The notes beneath the pieces are model-generated. The model worked only from the letters and a program-made list of their open reading frames with translations. It did not search any database and was not told where the DNA came from. This document shows positions 60,701 to 64,000 of a stretch of DNA of 64,000 bases, piece by piece; positions within the stretch are counted from its first letter, which is position 1, and the number at the start of each line of letters is the position of its first letter. This DNA comes from DASXTW01 sp046726275 (GTDB taxonomy: Bacteria > Actinomycetota > UBA4738), in NCBI GenBank assembly GCA_046726275.1, contig JBKPAF010000035.1:1-64000 (forward strand), given 5' to 3'. A program made the position numbers and the translations under genes.

Positions 60701-60937
60701 GTCGTCGTGGGCGAGATTGCGGGCTTGGAGGTCGTTCATCCCATGGCCCTGGTGGTCATCGGGGGGCTCCTCGCGTCGGCCCTGCTCAACTTGTTCGTCC
60801 TCCCGGCACTCTACCTTCGGTTCGCGCCCCGACCAGAAGCGGCGATTCCCCTGACATTCGTCGAACCTGTGATCGATCTCACGAAGCACGAACCGGTGGA
60901 GCTCACAGGAAGGAAGGATGGAGATGCGGCACCGTGA
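57743..60937 (+). CDS. HME-type RND efflux permease, first copy, degenerate proton-relay motif
   Basis: A 1064-residue inner-membrane pump subunit of the CusA/CzcA type: 12 helices with two large outer loops, and an N-terminus with the family pattern MPRDVLPEFTPPTVEVQTEA. In helix 4 the usual GxxVDxA motif is replaced by VVVVVEAILDVSN (408-420), so the Asp equivalent to CusA D405 is Val412 and the nearby acidic residue is Glu413. The paralogue downstream keeps DD at this place. The helix 10 region is also unusual (GFFAVLWVAARQTIYSIK). The substrate is not predictable. It overlaps the adaptor gene by 14 bases. The gene starts ATGATG at 57743 without a strong ribosome binding site. Confidence 0.85.
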   Translation: MMRGIIRSSLRARRLMVALAVGLLILGFSQLRGMPRDVLPEFTPPTVEVQTEALGLSAEEVEQFITVPLEQDLLNGVAFLDQIRSASVPGLSSIQMVFEPGTDLLKARQVVQERLSQAQVALPGVQSRPPQMLQPLSSTSRVMLIGLSSADLSTIDMSILARWTITPRLLGVPGVANVAVWGNRDRQLQVLVDPARLRESGVSLQQIVETTANAQFVSPLTFTEASTPGTGGILETPNQRLGVQHRPVFATAADLASVPIEGADDKPLVLGDVAEVVEDHQPLIGDAIGPGLLLVIEKFPAANTVEVTRGVEEALEALRPGLSGVAIDSSIYRAATFVETSSRNLLWALLVGGVLAILLFGALAFEWRTTLIAAISLVVSLAVAVTVLSLTQASLNSMVLAGLTLGLVVVVVEAILDVSNLATRLQGDETVTADRVPATTVLLEAAIEMRSAAAYAALIALVALVPTLFTKGPFGAFFPSIGVSFAVVILASMVVALVVTPALALLMLSKSPESGRRSPILRWVGPRYEEILSRFIGSPRPAYVAAGIVVLAGVLTLPFLERSPVPSFKDTNVLIQLSGAPGTSLQEMDRITARIAEEVRAIPGIDDVGAHAGRAVLSDQVVGSNASEVWVNVAPGADYDAAVGSIQEVIHGYPGLDRRMVTYPQQRIEEVLSGTQSPIEVRVYGPDLDILRTKAEEVRHILATIDGVVDPVVGSSAEEPTVEIEVDLSSAQRYGIKPGDVRRAATTLLSGIRVGSLFEEQKVFEVVVWGTPGVRNDASSINALLIDTPAGRQVRLGDVADVRIAPAPEVIRHDAVSRYVDVSAGVAGRSPGEVTADVERALQRVQFPLEYHVEVLDEFAERRAAGWRVLVLSAFAAIGIFVLLQAAFASWRLSTLAFLMLALGLLGGAIGAWAGGGVVSLGSISGFFAVLWVAARQTIYSIKRYPTRSEEDGERFDRTLIVRSAGECLSPMLISTIAALGAMVPLVVVGEIAGLEVVHPMALVVIGGLLASALLNLFVLPALYLRFAPRPEAAIPLTFVEPVIDLTKHEPVELTGRKDGDAAP

Positions 60938-61361
60938 ACGCCTGTTCTTGGTTGGCCTGGTCATCATCGGCCTTCTCGCGCCGGCATGCCGTGACGTGTC
61001 GGAGAGCGCAAAAACGAAGCCGGAACCCGCCAGGGTGGAGCCGATCGAAGGCACGAAACTCAGTCGGGTGATCCTGACGGAGGAGGCGGCCCAACGCCTC
61101 GACATCCGGACGACCATGGTGAAGGAAACGGGCGTGGGGGGGACCACCTTCGTCCCGTACGGCGCCGTGTTCTACGCCACCACAGGAGACACCTGGACGT
61201 ACGTAGCCAGCGGACCTCTGACGTTCGTTCGCCGGGCCATCCGCGTGGAACACTTCGTCGTCGACCTCGCCGTGCTGTCGGACGGTCCACCTCCGGGCTC
61301 CCGCGTCGTCACGGTCGGAGCCGCCGAGCTGTTCGGGATCGAGTCCGGGATAGGACATTGA
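60924..61361 (+). CDS. Very short RND adaptor-like lipoprotein
   Basis: A 145-residue protein. The signal peptide has LVGLVIIGLLAPAC (lipobox LAPAC, Cys about 22). The remaining 120 residues resemble only the C-terminal part of CusB/CzcB-type adaptors: ILTEEAAQRLDIRT, the typical TFVPYGAVFYATTGDTWTYV, FVRRAIRVEHF and the VVTVGAAELFGIESG end. The alpha-hairpin and lipoyl domains that usually reach an outer membrane are missing. ATG 60924 was chosen over 60918 because AGGAAGG is then 6 bases away. It lies between the two RND permeases. Confidence 0.7.
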   Translation: MRHRERLFLVGLVIIGLLAPACRDVSESAKTKPEPARVEPIEGTKLSRVILTEEAAQRLDIRTTMVKETGVGGTTFVPYGAVFYATTGDTWTYVASGPLTFVRRAIRVEHFVVDLAVLSDGPPPGSRVVTVGAAELFGIESGIGH

Positions 61362-61383
61362 ACAGCGAGGCGCATCTGTCGCC

Positions 61384-64000
61384 ATGATGCGCTGGATCGT
61401 CGGGGCGAGCCTCAGGTTCCGGTTCATCGTGCTCGCCATCGCGGGCGCGATGTTGTTCCTCGGCATCGGGCAGCTCCGCCAGATGCCCGTCGACGTGTTC
61501 CCCGAGTTCGCACCTCCACGGGTCGAGATTCAGACGCCCTCTCTCGGACTCAACTCCGCCGAGGTGGAAGCGCTCGTCACGGTCCCGTTGGAGGAGGCTC
61601 TCAATGGGGTGCCGGGTCTGGACGTGATCCGGTCGAAATCCGTTCCCGACCTTTCCTCGATACTCCTCATCTTCAAGCCAGGTACGGACCTGCTGGCCGC
61701 TCGTCAGGTGGTGGCCGAGCGGGTCGACACGGTGACGCCCACCCTGCCGAGCTGGGCAAGCCCCCCGTTCATGATCCAGCCGCTGTCGTCGACGAGCCGA
61801 GTCATGAAGATCGGGCTGGCATCTGAGGAGCTCTCTCTGATCGAGCTGTCGAAGCTCGCCTACTGGAAGATTCGAGCGCGATTGTTACGCGTGCCCGGCG
61901 TGGCCAACGTGCCGATCTGGGGGGAGCGGCTCCCCCAGCGCCAGGTCCAGATCGAGCCTGAACTGCTAGTGCGACACGACGTGACGCTCGACCAGGTCAT
62001 GCGCGCAACAGGGGATTCGCTAGATGCCGGGCTTCTCCGATTCTCCGACGGCGCGGTGATCGGGACCGGAGGGTTCCTCGATACCCCGAACCAGCGGCTC
62101 TCGATCAGGCACGTCCTGTCCATCCTCTCGCCCGAGGATCTGGCCAAGGTCGTGATCGAGCGAGGGAACGGCGGACCGGTCCTTCTCCGTGACGTGGCCA
62201 GCGTCGTTGAAGAGCACCAACCACTGTTCGGCGACGCCGTGATCAACGACGGGCCTGGTCTCATGCTGATCGTGGAGAAGCTCCCCTGGGGAAACACGGT
62301 GGACATCACCAAGGGCGTGGAGGCTGCGCTGGAGGAGATGCGCCCCGGCCTTCGCGGCATCGAGATCGACTCCACCATCTTCCGGCCGGCAACCTTCGTG
62401 GAGGATGCGATCGACAACCTGTCCGGGTCGCTGCTTCTCGGCGTCCTGCTGATGGTGGTGGTGCTCGGGTCCTTCCTATACGACTGGCGAAGTGCTCTCA
62501 TCAGCGCGGTGACGATCCCGCTGTCACTCATCGCTGCGGGACTGGTCCTGGCGTGGCGTGGGGCAACGATCAACACGATGGTTCTGGCGGGGTTGATCAT
62601 CGCCCTGGGTGCCGTGGTCGACGATGCCATCGTCGACATCGAGAACATCGTCCGGCGCCTGCGACTGCACCGTCAGGAGAGTACCGACAGGTCGATCGCG
62701 ACCACGGCCAGGATCGTCCTCGACGCCTCGCTCGAGGTCCGCGGCGCAGTCGTGTATGCGTCGTTGATCGAGGCTCTGGCCCTGATGCCGATCTTCTTTC
62801 TGGAAGGCCTGACCGGCTCGTTCTTCCGTCCGTTGGCCTTCGCCTACGCGCTCGCCGTCCTCGTCTCGCTGATCGTCGCGCTGATCTGGACGCCGGCGAT
62901 GGCTCTGATCCTCCTTCGGAAGGCGCCGCTCGAACGCCGGCAGTCCCCGCTCGTGCGGTGGCTTCACCGAGGCTACGACCGGCTCCTTCGACCGATCATT
63001 CGGGGGCCGCGGCCCGCATATGCAACGGTGGCCGTCCTGATGATCGGTGGCCTCCTCACGATCCCGCTCCTTGGGCAGTCGTTGCTGCCCGACTTCAGGG
63101 AGCGGGACTTTCTCATGCACTGGCTGACTCCACCGGGAACCTCGCTGGAGGAGGAGGTCCGGATCACCACCATGTCGAGTCGTGAGCTCCGCTCGATCCC
63201 TGGGGTCCGCAACTTCGGCGCGCACATCGGACAGGCCCTCCTGGCCGATGAAGTAGTTGGCGTCGACTTCGGCGAGAACTGGATCAGCGTCGATCCAAAC
63301 GTCGATTACGACGCCACCGTGGCATCCATCAAGGAGGTCGTCGCGGGGTACCCCGGACTCTACCGGGATGTGCTGACCTATCTGAGGGAACGCATCAAGG
63401 AGGTCCTGACAGGGGCCTCCGAGACCATCGTCGTGCGCGTCTTCGGGCCAGACCTCGAGATCCTGCGGTCCAAGGCACAGGAGGTGAACGACGTCCTGTC
63501 CGAGATCGACGGGGTCACCGATGCACACGTCGACCTCGACGTCGAGGTGCCCCAGGTCCAGATCGCCGTCGATCTCGAGGCGGCCAAACGTCACGGGATC
63601 AAGCCCGGGGATGTCCGCCGGGCTGCCGCGGTGATGCTGGCCAGCGAAGAAGTGGGCGACATCTACGTGGAGGGGAAGGCCTATGACGTCCACGTCTGGA
63701 GCACCCCGCAGTCACGGGACAGCCTGAGTGATCTCCAGAGCCTCATGATCGATACGCCTTCCGGTGCCCGGGTGCGCCTGGACGAGGTCGCCGACCTGAG
63801 CATCACCCCGATCCCGAACGTGATTCATCGCGAGTCCCAATCGCGAAGCATCGACATCGGCGCCAACCTGGACGGAACGCGAGATCTCGGCTCCGTGGTG
63901 AATGAGTTCGAGGAGCGACTCGAGGACATCGACTTCCCCCTGCAGTATCACGCCGAGCTGCTGGGCGAGTTCACGGAACGGCAGGCGGCGCAGCGGCGAT
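61384..64000 (+). CDS. HME-type RND efflux permease, second copy, 3' partial
   Basis: An open frame of 872 codons that continues past the window end. It is a close paralogue of the first RND gene: MPVDVFPEFAPPRVEIQTPS, PLSSTSRVMKIGLAS and FLDTPNQRLSIRHVL all have counterparts. The helix 4 motif is intact: GAVVDDAIVDIEN with Asp413 and Asp414. So this copy keeps the normal proton-relay residue. The last visible part (ELLGEFTERQAA) corresponds to the region just before helix 8; the C-terminal helices are outside. It follows the adaptor gene by 22 bases, in one transcription unit. Confidence 0.88.
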   Translation, partial: MMRWIVGASLRFRFIVLAIAGAMLFLGIGQLRQMPVDVFPEFAPPRVEIQTPSLGLNSAEVEALVTVPLEEALNGVPGLDVIRSKSVPDLSSILLIFKPGTDLLAARQVVAERVDTVTPTLPSWASPPFMIQPLSSTSRVMKIGLASEELSLIELSKLAYWKIRARLLRVPGVANVPIWGERLPQRQVQIEPELLVRHDVTLDQVMRATGDSLDAGLLRFSDGAVIGTGGFLDTPNQRLSIRHVLSILSPEDLAKVVIERGNGGPVLLRDVASVVEEHQPLFGDAVINDGPGLMLIVEKLPWGNTVDITKGVEAALEEMRPGLRGIEIDSTIFRPATFVEDAIDNLSGSLLLGVLLMVVVLGSFLYDWRSALISAVTIPLSLIAAGLVLAWRGATINTMVLAGLIIALGAVVDDAIVDIENIVRRLRLHRQESTDRSIATTARIVLDASLEVRGAVVYASLIEALALMPIFFLEGLTGSFFRPLAFAYALAVLVSLIVALIWTPAMALILLRKAPLERRQSPLVRWLHRGYDRLLRPIIRGPRPAYATVAVLMIGGLLTIPLLGQSLLPDFRERDFLMHWLTPPGTSLEEEVRITTMSSRELRSIPGVRNFGAHIGQALLADEVVGVDFGENWISVDPNVDYDATVASIKEVVAGYPGLYRDVLTYLRERIKEVLTGASETIVVRVFGPDLEILRSKAQEVNDVLSEIDGVTDAHVDLDVEVPQVQIAVDLEAAKRHGIKPGDVRRAAAVMLASEEVGDIYVEGKAYDVHVWSTPQSRDSLSDLQSLMIDTPSGARVRLDEVADLSITPIPNVIHRESQSRSIDIGANLDGTRDLGSVVNEFEERLEDIDFPLQYHAELLGEFTERQAAQRR

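Overview
Organism and base composition. The window is GC-rich (roughly two thirds G+C by eye), gene-dense and without plasmid, phage or insertion-sequence genes. Several features point to a member of the Actinomycetota, probably an uncultivated lineage: a homodimeric AceE pyruvate dehydrogenase, an SseA-type sulfurtransferase with a DUF1416 protein, an LppX-like lipoprotein, adenylate cyclase/NB-ARC regulators, an A-type RNase P RNA, and many start codons that sit 6-9 bases behind a TANNNT box with no Shine-Dalgarno (leaderless genes). The lineage is inferred; no marker such as rRNA is present. No stretch longer than 300 bases lacks a gene. The longest gaps are 44813-45067, 8234-8462 and 18697-18902, and I see no clear gene in them.

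Layout. 1-3650: a frameshifted GAP-family membrane protein, a small GAP-like remnant, a BrkB/YihY protein, a DUF1269 protein, a TOPRIM-only protein and a dihydrofolate-reductase-like enzyme. 3.7-16 kb is mainly exported proteins: a cupredoxin/beta-propeller protein, a PBP4-type carboxypeptidase and a subtilase. Between them lie a DUF4287/AHSA1-like protein, an atypical SDR, a cyclase/NB-ARC/TPR regulator and two small proteins. 16-25 kb: a histidine kinase with a membrane partner, an operon of DUF4389, gamma-glutamyltransferase and an HELGH protein, a zinc-ribbon/RNase HI pair, rnpB, and divergent LppX-like and TlpA-like lipoproteins. 25-40.3 kb: the lipoate and 2-oxoacid dehydrogenase region, with lipA, E1 beta, E1 alpha, aceE, lipB, E2 and lpd on the minus strand and gcvT divergent from lpd. 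Inserted in it on the plus strand are an ACP-acyltransferase fusion, a thioredoxin/TPR protein and an FG-GAP repeat protein. 40.2-45.8 kb: a PH-like protein, a decayed sigma/anti-sigma pair, an M20 dipeptidase, an L,D-transpeptidase and two exported proteins. 45.8-49.4 kb: a cobalamin riboswitch with terminator, followed by btuF-btuC-btuD. 49.4-55.5 kb: a LuxR-type response regulator, a SufT-like factor, sseA, a multi-PAS histidine kinase and sufB. 55.6-64 kb: a histidine kinase/response regulator pair followed by two tandem HME-type RND permeases around a very short adaptor lipoprotein. The second permease runs off the window.

How the genes work together. The central theme is lipoate-dependent oxidative decarboxylation. 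LipB and LipA would lipoylate the E2, Lpd recycles it, and two alternative E1 enzymes (AceE and an E1 alpha/beta pair) could feed it. A second theme is Fe-S and sulfur metabolism (SufT-like, SseA, SufB, LipA). The riboswitch-controlled Btu operon imports cobalamin. The two-component pair next to the RND genes may regulate efflux. Decay is visible in two places: the GAP gene(s) at the left edge and the ECF-like sigma/anti-sigma pair. Two of the lesions are single extra bases at G runs, so assembly error must be excluded.
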